This document shows, piece by piece, positions 1 to 5,297 of a stretch of DNA of 6,399 nucleotides. Source of the DNA: a bacterium (GTDB taxonomy: Bacteria; JAMCPX01); assembly GCA_021815065.1 (NCBI GenBank), contig JAKAHI010000083.1:1-6399 (forward strand), written 5' to 3'. The translations under genes were made by a program, and so were the position numbers. The notes below the pieces were generated by a model. It was not told where the DNA came from and made no database searches. It saw only the letters and a list, made by a program, of their open reading frames with translations. Numbering within the stretch: position 1 is the stretch's first letter; each line of letters starts with the position of its first letter.

Positions 1-527
1 CAGCGGATAAAAAAGCAGACGGTCTGATCATGCTCGGAATGAGCTATATGGGAAAGGGATTGCCGGGCAAAGCCATTGAGATGTATAAACAGGCGCTGGA
101 TGAGAAGGGAGGTGTCAAGACGGAAAATATCGGTTTGCTCTATGAGTTTGCAATAGCTTTTGAGGCTTATGGGGACATGAAGAATGCGTACAATTATTTT
201 GCAGAGGTAAAAAAGATAGATGAGAAATTCCGGGATGTGAAAGACAAACTCGAAAAGCTTGAAGAGTTTGTTCAGGATGGATCGAATGCCGGACAAGGCG
301 GGGAGAAACAGCCGGAAGCAGAAAAGTTTACGCTGGACAGCTTGCTGAAAGAAGATGGAGAGGAAGTGCAGCCGCCAAAACCGGCCGAGAAACAGAAATC
401 AAACGTTGCAGCACCAAAAGAACAGGCCGAAATCAATAAATTGAATGAGCAGAAACAGGTTAAAGAAGAACCGGAGACGGATCAAAACAAGGCAAAGCAA
501 GCCAAGAAAAGGGTATCGTATATTTAG
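1..527 (+). CDS. TPR-repeat protein, C-terminal part (5' end outside window)
   Basis: The reading frame is open from base 3 to the TAG at 525-527, so the gene begins before the window and only its last 174 codons are seen. The first 80 or so visible residues form amphipathic helix pairs of tetratricopeptide type: MLGMSYMGKGLPGKAIEMYKQAL, then LLYEFAIAFEAYGDMKNAYNYFAEVKKID, then a capping helix FRDVKDKLEKLEEF. TPRs usually serve as protein-binding scaffolds. The remaining half (about 300-524) is a low-complexity tail rich in Glu, Lys, Gln and Pro, very likely disordered, interrupted by a short hydrophobic stretch FTLDSLLKE. No membrane segment is visible. The stop is 11 bases from the next ATG, so the two genes are almost certainly cotranscribed. 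By context it may be an accessory of a pilus or secretion ATPase. The exact family cannot be named without the N-terminus. Confidence 0.85.
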   Translation, partial: ADKKADGLIMLGMSYMGKGLPGKAIEMYKQALDEKGGVKTENIGLLYEFAIAFEAYGDMKNAYNYFAEVKKIDEKFRDVKDKLEKLEEFVQDGSNAGQGGEKQPEAEKFTLDSLLKEDGEEVQPPKPAEKQKSNVAAPKEQAEINKLNEQKQVKEEPETDQNKAKQAKKRVSYI

Positions 528-534
528 AAAGGAG
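528..534 (+). promoter_or_regulatory. Ribosome binding site of the ExeA-like ATPase gene
   Basis: AAAGGAG lies directly after the upstream TAG stop and only four bases before the ATG at 539. The overlap of stop and Shine-Dalgarno region suggests translational coupling with the TPR gene and supports this start codon. Confidence 0.65.
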
Positions 535-538
535 CACA

Positions 539-1618
539 ATGAATTATTTAGATTTTTATAAGTTGAACGAAGAGCCGTTTTCAAGTGCGCCGGACATAAA
601 ATTTTATTATAACAGTGCTCAGCATTCCAAGGCGCTTGTACGATTGATGTATGCGGTTGACTCGATGAAGGGCCTTGCCCTGCTTATCGGGGATATAGGT
701 ACCGGGAAAACCACGCTTGCACGGCGTATGCTCGATAGCCTGCCGGAAGAAGAGTATGAGTCAGCCCTGCTCGTTATTATCCATTCCGGGATAACCGCCG
801 ATTGGCTGCTCAAGAAAATAGCCATGCAGCTTGGTATCGCCGATCCTTCGGACAATAAAATTACGCTGTTGTCCCAATTATACGAGCGATTGAACGAACT
901 GTATGAGCAGCACAAAAAAGCGGTTGTTTTAATAGATGAAGCCCAGATGTTGAAAACAAAGGAAATGATGGAGGAATTCAGAGGGCTGCTTAATCTTGAG
1001 GCCCCCGACAGAAAATTGATTACCTTTGTGTTCTTCGGCCTGCCCGATATAGAGGAAAACCTCTTGCTCGATAGTCCGCTTGCCCAGCGGGTAGCATTGA
1101 AATACAGGCTTGAATCTTTTAATTATGAGTCCACAGAGGCGTATGTAAAACACAGGTTGGGACTCGCCGGGAATAAAGAGGAAATATTTGCAACGGACGC
1201 CATAGAAAAAATCCATCATTATTCAAAGGGCATACCGAGGATGATCAATATTATTTCTTCCAATGCGCTCTTTGAAGGTTTTCTTGTGAAGGCAAAAGTT
1301 ATCGATAGTAAAATTATCGACAGTGTTGTTTCGGATCTCGGTATAACAAGCGAACAAGCGGGAATAAAGAAAACTTTGGAATCGCCGGATACAACAGAAG
1401 ATGAATTTATCATCGAACCGGTCCAGCAGGCGGTGATGCAAGAACCGGTGATGCAGGAAAGTGCCCGGCCGAAAGCGAAAATACCGGTACAGCCCCCTGT
1501 TGCTGCCAGGAAGGATCCGGATATACAAAAGCCCGCAGAGATGAAAGCAAAGCCGAAAAAGCAAGAAGACCTTGATGAAATAGATTCCATACTCGATAAG
1601 CTCGAAAAGGGCAATTAA
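539..1618 (+). CDS. ExeA/MshM-type AAA+ ATPase
   Basis: A 359-residue P-loop ATPase of the ExeA/GspA/MshM group, which in secretion and type IV pilus systems uses ATP to help assemble envelope machinery. The N-terminus (YLDFYKLNEEPFSSAPDIKFYY) is the family's typical opening. Walker A is GDIGTGKT at residues 51-58. Walker B is VVLIDEAQ at about 129-136, with D133 and E134. A sensor-1-like segment TFVFFGLPDIEENL, a QRV arginine-bearing segment and the sensor-2 sequence GIPRMINIISSNAL follow. The fold ends near residue 280. About 80 residues of Pro/Lys/Glu/Gln-rich tail come next, closing with an amphipathic helix DEIDSILDKLEK. Most ExeA-like proteins that carry an extra C-terminal region have a peptidoglycan-binding domain; none is seen here. 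No transmembrane helix is evident, so it is probably cytosolic. It is coupled to the upstream TPR gene. Family confidence is high; the particular machine it serves is unknown. Confidence 0.9.
   Translation: MNYLDFYKLNEEPFSSAPDIKFYYNSAQHSKALVRLMYAVDSMKGLALLIGDIGTGKTTLARRMLDSLPEEEYESALLVIIHSGITADWLLKKIAMQLGIADPSDNKITLLSQLYERLNELYEQHKKAVVLIDEAQMLKTKEMMEEFRGLLNLEAPDRKLITFVFFGLPDIEENLLLDSPLAQRVALKYRLESFNYESTEAYVKHRLGLAGNKEEIFATDAIEKIHHYSKGIPRMINIISSNALFEGFLVKAKVIDSKIIDSVVSDLGITSEQAGIKKTLESPDTTEDEFIIEPVQQAVMQEPVMQESARPKAKIPVQPPVAARKDPDIQKPAEMKAKPKKQEDLDEIDSILDKLEKGN
1431..1460 (+). repeat. Tandem 15-bp direct repeat inside the ATPase tail
   Basis: Two adjacent 15-base copies beginning CGGTGATGCA match at 13 of 15 positions and encode VMQEP-VMQES. 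This is a small in-frame duplication in the disordered tail and keeps the reading frame. Confidence 0.6.
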
Positions 1619-1621
1619 CGC

Positions 1622-1678
1622 AAAAACGCGATTCATTCCTTTGCAGGGTTAATTGGAATTATTACTTTCAGCGTTTTT
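1622..1678 (+). terminator. Possible terminator: inverted repeat after the ATPase gene
   Basis: AAAAACGC (1622-1629) and GCGTTTTT (1671-1678) are perfect reverse complements, beginning three bases after the stop codon and ending in a T run. The 41-base loop is long for an intrinsic terminator and the stem is only 8 bp, so this is tentative. A small palindrome TAATTGGAATTA (1650-1661) sits inside the loop. Confidence 0.35.
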
Positions 1679-1685
1679 AAATTGG

Positions 1686-1715
1686 TTGACATTTCCTTAT
1701 TAAAAAGAATAAAGT
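1686..1715 (+). promoter_or_regulatory. Sigma70-like promoter for the dehydrogenase gene
   Basis: A perfect -35 box TTGACA (1686-1691) is followed after 18 bases by TAAAGT (1710-1715), which keeps the first two and last bases of the -10 consensus. A perfect TATAAT also occurs at 1720-1725, but its properly spaced -35 (TTATTA, 1697-1702) is poor. Transcription would start near 1722-1732, giving a leader of about 165-175 bases before the ATG at 1898. Confidence 0.5.
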
Positions 1716-1722
1716 TATATAT

Positions 1723-1744
1723 AATAAAACATTTATGTTTTATT
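1723..1744. promoter_or_regulatory. Candidate operator: 22-bp palindrome at the transcription start
   Basis: AATAAAACAT (1723-1732) and ATGTTTTATT (1735-1744) are perfect 10-bp inverted arms around a central TT. The element overlaps the predicted transcription start, which is where a dimeric repressor would act. The regulator is not in this window. An A/T-rich hairpin in the RNA is an alternative reading, but a 2-base centre favours a DNA-binding site. Confidence 0.5.
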
Positions 1745-1821
1745 TCCTACGAGATAATAATCAATTCCAGAACACCTGAACAAGCTGATAGTGAGAGTAC
1801 GTATCACGGTTTTTGATGTGG

Positions 1822-1862
1822 TTAATGCTTGATTCAACTCCTCAAAGTTTAATCAACATTAA
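1822..1862 (+). promoter_or_regulatory. Leader hairpin upstream of the dehydrogenase start
   Basis: TTAATGCTTGATT (1822-1834) pairs with AATCAACATTAA (1851-1862) over 12 base pairs with one bulged C, leaving a 16-base loop. It ends about 24 bases before the ribosome binding site, so it could affect mRNA stability or translation. It matches no riboswitch I recognise. Confidence 0.4.
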
Positions 1863-1885
1863 GCAAGTTTAAGAAAGAAAGGGTT

Positions 1886-1890
1886 AAGGA
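1886..1890 (+). promoter_or_regulatory. Ribosome binding site of the dehydrogenase gene
   Basis: AAGGA lies seven bases before the ATG at 1898. It is weaker than the AAGGAGG sites of the transporter and porin genes. It fixes the start, because the closer upstream ATG at 1890 is in another frame. Confidence 0.6.
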
Positions 1891-1897
1891 TGTTATT

Positions 1898-2773
1898 ATG
1901 ACCGTTTCTGGCATCAAAAAAATCTGTGTTGTGGGCGCTGGCATCATGGGACATGAAATTGCCCTGTGTGCGGCTTTAAACGGCTATAACGTGGTATGCA
2001 CCGATGTTAATCCGGAAGCAATCAAAAAAGCGAAGAAGTTTATCGATTCCTACTTGCCGGACCGTGTTGCCAGGGGAAAACTGTCTGAGGAGAAATCCCG
2101 GCAAGCCCGGGCCAACCTTTCTTTTACCGCGCATCTTAAAGAAGCGGCAGGCGATGCCGATGTTGTCATTGAAGCTATCATAGAAAAGCTTGCGCTCAAA
2201 CGCAAATTATTCTCCGAGTTAGATAAGATCTGTCCAAAGCACACGATTCTGGCAACAAATAGCTCCTTTATTGTCAGTTCTAAAATCGCCGGTGCTACAA
2301 ACCGTCCGGATAAAGTATGTAACATGCACTTTTTTAACCCGGTCCTGGTTATGAAGCTTGTAGAGGTAATCCGCGGACCGCATGTTTCAGAGGAAACGTT
2401 GAATACGGCCATTGCGCTTACCAGGAGTCTGGACAAGACCCCTGTTTTATTAAAAAAAGAAATCTACGGCTTTCTGGTCAATCGGATTTTATCGGCTCTT
2501 ATCCATGAAGCCCTGTTCCTCTACGATATGGACGTAGCCTCTTTTGAAGACATCGATACCGCCGTAACGCTCGGGTTGGGTCATACAATCGGGCCTTTTC
2601 AGCTTTTGGACCTTACCGGTATCGATCTGTCTTACACTATCGATATGGAGCGTTATCAGGAAACGGGAGATCCGGTCCATAAGCCTTCGCCAAGCATTGT
2701 TGAAAAATTTATTAAAAAGGAATGGGGACGCAAAACCGGTAAAGGTTTTTATGATTATCATGACAAATCATAA
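1898..2773 (+). CDS. 3-hydroxyacyl-CoA (3-hydroxybutyryl-CoA) dehydrogenase
   Basis: A 291-residue single-function enzyme of the HAD/Hbd/PaaH family, which interconverts (S)-3-hydroxyacyl-CoA and 3-ketoacyl-CoA with NAD(P)(H) in beta-oxidation or in the reverse, butyrate-forming direction. The Rossmann motif GAGIMG is at residues 13-18, and D36 at the end of the second strand suggests NAD preference. Catalytic positions known from the human enzyme are all present: S123, H144 (in MHFFNP), E156 (in MKLVEVI) and N195 (in YGFLVNR). The C-terminal dimerisation domain carries LGLGHTIGPFQLLDLTGID and closes with the typical RKTGKGFYDY. Length agrees with short monofunctional members (about 280-295), with no fused enoyl-CoA hydratase. 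It differs slightly from the usual PGF before the catalytic Asn, having YGF. Neighbouring acid transporter and acyl-CoA ligase genes fit a fatty-acid role. Chain-length preference cannot be read from sequence. Confidence 0.93.
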   Translation: MTVSGIKKICVVGAGIMGHEIALCAALNGYNVVCTDVNPEAIKKAKKFIDSYLPDRVARGKLSEEKSRQARANLSFTAHLKEAAGDADVVIEAIIEKLALKRKLFSELDKICPKHTILATNSSFIVSSKIAGATNRPDKVCNMHFFNPVLVMKLVEVIRGPHVSEETLNTAIALTRSLDKTPVLLKKEIYGFLVNRILSALIHEALFLYDMDVASFEDIDTAVTLGLGHTIGPFQLLDLTGIDLSYTIDMERYQETGDPVHKPSPSIVEKFIKKEWGRKTGKGFYDYHDKS

Positions 2774-2837
2774 ATACCCGCAACCAAGGTCCATGGAATC
2801 TGGATCTCTAAACGCCATACATACGCGGATATAAGCA

Positions 2838-2859
2838 AAAAGCTGTAACAAAAGCTTTT
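2838..2859 (+). other. Hairpin between the dehydrogenase and transporter genes
   Basis: AAAAGCT (2838-2844) and AGCTTTT (2853-2859) form a 7-bp stem with an 8-base loop. The right arm ends in TTTT but no longer T run follows. It could be a weak terminator or an RNA processing/stability element in the 111-base gap, 11 bases ahead of the next Shine-Dalgarno. Confidence 0.3.
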
Positions 2860-2870
2860 ACGATAAAATA

Positions 2871-2877
2871 AAGGAGG
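2871..2877 (+). promoter_or_regulatory. Strong ribosome binding site of the SatP-like gene
   Basis: AAGGAGG, a near-perfect Shine-Dalgarno, is seven bases before the ATG at 2885 and sets that start. Its context (AAGGAGGTACGTTTATG) is almost the same as that of the porin gene. Confidence 0.75.
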
Positions 2878-2884
2878 TACGTTT

Positions 2885-3454
2885 ATGTCAGAGGTAAAAT
2901 TCGGCAATCCGGCAATCCCGGGTATAATGGCAATGGCGGTCCTAACGTTTCTGTTCAACATATCGAACGCAGGTATTATGGTGCCGGCGTCCATGTTTAG
3001 CGCTACGCCGTTTGCCCTTTTGTACGGTGGAATAGTGGCAATGGTTTCCGGGTTTTTATGTCTAAAAACAGGTGATTCTCTTCACGCCGTGGTATTAACA
3101 GGATGGGGCGGGTTTTTTATGGGCTTTGGTTTTATGACATATACCGTTTCCTGGGGAGTCATACCGAAACCATTGGTTGGAGAAGCGATGCTTGTTGCTT
3201 TAGTCGGATGGACCATCTTTGCATTGGTCTTACTTATGCTGTATATCAAAACAAAGAGCAAGATTGGAATAACGATCTACCTTCTCCTGGCCTTGTTCCT
3301 CATTTTACTTACCATTGGGGGTTTTACCCAGAATGCGGCAATTTCACACCTCGGCGGTTATGTGGGGATTATAACCTCTTTTGTAATTTGGTATGCTGTG
3401 TATGAATTGGTTTTGGCCGAGCTTAAGGCACATGCAGCGGCTGCGAAACAATAG
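2885..3454 (+). CDS. SatP/GPR1/FUN34/YaaH-family acetate (monocarboxylate) transporter
   Basis: A 189-residue inner-membrane protein with six predicted helices (roughly 13-36, 42-60, 66-90, 98-120, 127-147 and 155-177). Family marks are the N-terminal NPA motif at 8-10 (NPAIPGI, for the usual NPAPLGL), FNISNAG at 24-30, LLYGGIVAMVSG at 45-56, TGWGGFF at 72-78, and the helix-5/6 block GGFTQNAAISHLGGYVGIITSFVIWY at 145-170. Members move acetate, and in some cases succinate or other short monocarboxylates, across the cytoplasmic membrane, often with protons. Length matches bacterial SatP (about 190 residues). The first codons FGNPA follow directly on a strong ribosome binding site. It sits between a hydroxyacyl-CoA dehydrogenase and an acyl-CoA ligase, so it may import a short fatty acid or release acetate made by beta-oxidation. 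Direction and substrate are inference. It is less likely an AmiS/UreI channel because the NPA and GGY motifs are of the GPR1 type. Confidence 0.87.
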   Translation: MSEVKFGNPAIPGIMAMAVLTFLFNISNAGIMVPASMFSATPFALLYGGIVAMVSGFLCLKTGDSLHAVVLTGWGGFFMGFGFMTYTVSWGVIPKPLVGEAMLVALVGWTIFALVLLMLYIKTKSKIGITIYLLLALFLILLTIGGFTQNAAISHLGGYVGIITSFVIWYAVYELVLAELKAHAAAAKQ

Positions 3455-3496
3455 TTTCACAGGCAATAGATAAGGCCGGGAATCCGAAAAAGCAGA

Positions 3497-3524
3497 AAAA
3501 ATTAAAAGTCGAGTTTTAATTTTT
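3497..3524. repeat. Perfect A/T-only inverted repeat ahead of the ligase gene
   Basis: AAAAATTAAAA (3497-3507) and TTTTAATTTTT (3514-3524) are perfect 11-bp inverted arms around the 6-base centre GTCGAG. The element ends one base before the Shine-Dalgarno. It could be a weak U-tailed attenuator, an operator, or an mRNA hairpin affecting ribosome access. Confidence 0.5.
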
Positions 3525-3525
3525 C

Positions 3526-3531
3526 AGGAGG
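3526..3531 (+). promoter_or_regulatory. Ribosome binding site of the acyl-CoA synthetase gene
   Basis: AGGAGG is six bases before the ATG at 3538 and supports that start. It lies one base beyond the inverted repeat at 3497-3524, so folding of that repeat would place a stem right against it. Confidence 0.7.
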
Positions 3532-3537
3532 TCGAAC

Positions 3538-5184
3538 ATGTCGCAAAGAGTTTATCAGGCAGGTGAAAACTATAAGTATCCTTTGATCATCAAAAAGATT
3601 TTGAATACCCCGCTCGTGTATTCTCCGGACAAAGAAATAGTCTATCGTGACCGTGTCAGGCTCACCTATAAAACACTCTATGAGCGGATTAACAGGCTGG
3701 CGAGCGGATTGGAGAAGTTAGGTGTAAAACAGGGGAACACGGTATGTGTATTCGATTATGACAGCAACCGCTATTTAGAAGCATATTTTGCCGTACCCAT
3801 GATGGGGGCTGTACTGCATACCATGAACTGGCGTTTATCGCCGGAGACCATCCTCTATACTATGAACCATGCAGAAGATGATATCGTGCTCGTGCATGCG
3901 GATTTCCTTCCCCTGCTGGAATCCGTCTGGTCCAAATTAACAACGGTCAAAAAAGTCATTCTTCTGAAAGACGACGACAAAACGCCGGCAACGAAAATAC
4001 CCATTGCCCTTGAATACGAAGAGATGCTGAAAAACGCTCAGCCGGCTTATGATTTTCCGGACCTGGAAGAAAACACAAGGGCTACGATTTTCTATACGAC
4101 CGGGACTACCGGGTTACCGAAGGGGGTCTATTTTTCTCACCGGCAGCTGGTACTCCATACAATCGGAGTATCGATAGCGAGCCTTTATGAATCGGGGATT
4201 GGGAGCCTACGCTCGAAAGACGTTTATATGCCGTTAACCCCCATGTTCCACGTTCATGCGTGGGGAGTTCCTTATGTTGCAACCCTATTGGGAACCAAGC
4301 AGGTGTACCCGGGACGCTATGAACCGGAGGCCATACTGAAGCTTATCCAGCGAGAAAAAGTGACCTTCAGCCATTGTGTCCCGGCGATACTGCTTATGGT
4401 CATCAGCCATCCCATGGCTAAATCGGTCGATCTTTCCCACTGGCAGCTCGATATCGGAGGGTCTGCTTTGCCGAGGGGATTGGCACAGGCTGCAATGAAG
4501 CTCGGGATCAGGGTTTGGGCTGCGTATGGTATGTCAGAGACCTGTCCTGCTGTTACCTTTGCACTTCTGAAGGAAACAATGGAGGGTTTGGATGCAGAAA
4601 AGAAGCTCGACTACCTTATTAAAACAGGCGTGCCTTTCCCTCTTGCCGAAGTGGAAATAGTCGATAATAACGACGATTTCCTTCCTCACGATGGAAAAAC
4701 GAACGGAGAGCTTGTCATTCGTACGCCATGGCTTACCGAGGCGTACTATAAAGAGCCCGAGAGGACAAAAGAGCTCTGGAGAAAAGGCTGGTTACATTCA
4801 GGGGACGTTGCCAGCATAGACGAAGAAGGTTATGTACTCATTACGGATAGGATAAAGGACGTCATCAAAACCGGAGGTGAATGGATTTCTTCCCTGATGC
4901 TGGAGAACCTTATCAGCCAGCACGAAGCTGTCAGCGAAGCCGCGGTTATCGGAGTTTCAAATGAAAAGTGGGGCGAAAGGCCTCTGGCATTGGTTGTGTT
5001 GAAGCCGCAGTTTAAGAATAAAATAACCGGGGACGACATTAAGGCTTTTATGAACAAGTTCGTGGATCAGGGAAAGCTGAACAGTTACGCAATCCCGGAC
5101 CGTGTCGAGATCGTGGAGACAATTGCGAAGACAAGCGTGGGCAAGATCAATAAAGTTGCTTTAAAAAAACAGTACGCAGGATGA
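3538..5184 (+). CDS. AMP-forming acyl-CoA synthetase (AlkK/FadD-like)
   Basis: A complete 548-residue member of the ANL adenylate-forming superfamily. It activates a carboxylic acid with ATP to an acyl-AMP, then transfers it to CoA. The AMP-binding P-loop TTGTTGLPKG is at residues 187-196, the adenine/acyl motif YGMSET at 330-335, and the ribose-binding SGD at 421-423 with D423. The hinge region DRIKDVIKTGGEWIS is at 437-451, with R438. The catalytic lysine is K536 in the C-terminal SVGKINK. The segment ISSLMLENLISQHEAVSEAAVIGV and the length are typical of AlkK-like medium-chain ligases; acetyl-CoA synthetases are about 650 residues. Where acetyl-CoA synthetase has a Trp limiting the acyl pocket, this protein has G331, which suggests an open pocket for longer or bulkier acids. 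No signal peptide is present, so it is cytosolic. It follows the SatP-like gene by 83 bases. Exact substrate is unknown. Confidence 0.92.
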   Translation: MSQRVYQAGENYKYPLIIKKILNTPLVYSPDKEIVYRDRVRLTYKTLYERINRLASGLEKLGVKQGNTVCVFDYDSNRYLEAYFAVPMMGAVLHTMNWRLSPETILYTMNHAEDDIVLVHADFLPLLESVWSKLTTVKKVILLKDDDKTPATKIPIALEYEEMLKNAQPAYDFPDLEENTRATIFYTTGTTGLPKGVYFSHRQLVLHTIGVSIASLYESGIGSLRSKDVYMPLTPMFHVHAWGVPYVATLLGTKQVYPGRYEPEAILKLIQREKVTFSHCVPAILLMVISHPMAKSVDLSHWQLDIGGSALPRGLAQAAMKLGIRVWAAYGMSETCPAVTFALLKETMEGLDAEKKLDYLIKTGVPFPLAEVEIVDNNDDFLPHDGKTNGELVIRTPWLTEAYYKEPERTKELWRKGWLHSGDVASIDEEGYVLITDRIKDVIKTGGEWISSLMLENLISQHEAVSEAAVIGVSNEKWGERPLALVVLKPQFKNKITGDDIKAFMNKFVDQGKLNSYAIPDRVEIVETIAKTSVGKINKVALKKQYAG

Positions 5185-5235
5185 AAAAAGACAAGCTAAA
5201 AACAATAGAGAGATAAATCCGCAATGGCACTGCGT

Positions 5236-5243
5236 ACTATAGT
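5236..5243. promoter_or_regulatory. Small palindrome next to the porin promoter
   Basis: ACTATAGT is a perfect 8-bp palindrome, extendable to 12 bp (5234-5245) with one mismatched pair. It abuts the -35 box at 5246, a position suited to an activator or repressor. Short palindromes arise by chance, so this is weak. Confidence 0.25.
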
Positions 5244-5245
5244 TC

Positions 5246-5275
5246 TTGACACAACCGTATATTTTGGAATAGAAA
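5246..5275 (+). promoter_or_regulatory. Sigma70-like promoter for the porin gene
   Basis: A perfect TTGACA (5246-5251) is followed after 18 bases by TAGAAA (5270-5275), matching four of six -10 positions. Transcription would start near 5282, leaving a very short leader of about 16 bases that is mostly ribosome binding site. The layout (TTGACA, 18-base spacer, TA-start -10) mirrors the promoter at 1686-1715. Confidence 0.45.
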
Positions 5276-5284
5276 GAATAAAAA

Positions 5285-5291
5285 AAGGAGG
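5285..5291 (+). promoter_or_regulatory. Strong ribosome binding site of the porin gene
   Basis: AAGGAGG is six bases before the ATG at 5298. It decides the start and predicts a high translation rate, as is common for major outer-membrane proteins. Confidence 0.75.
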
Positions 5292-5297
5292 TAGTTT

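Noticed and set aside
1219..1636. Two overlapping - strand open frames opposite the end of the ATPase gene
   Set aside because: Their Ser/Phe/Ile/Cys-rich translations are the mirror of the Lys/Glu/Pro-rich tail on the + strand, a typical composition shadow.
1650..1661. Palindrome TAATTGGAATTA in the gap after the ATPase gene
   Set aside because: Short, A/T-rich and upstream of the -35 box with no second copy. It is mentioned only as part of the larger inverted repeat and is too weak to stand alone.
3103..3405. A 100-codon + strand frame inside the SatP-like gene
   Set aside because: It overlaps a well-supported transporter in another frame, and its Trp/Cys-rich translation is non-protein-like.
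5225..5240. Possible sigma54 promoter starting TGGCAC ahead of the porin gene
   Set aside because: The -24 half matches but the -12 half reads ACTAT, not TTGCA, so the invariant GC is missing.
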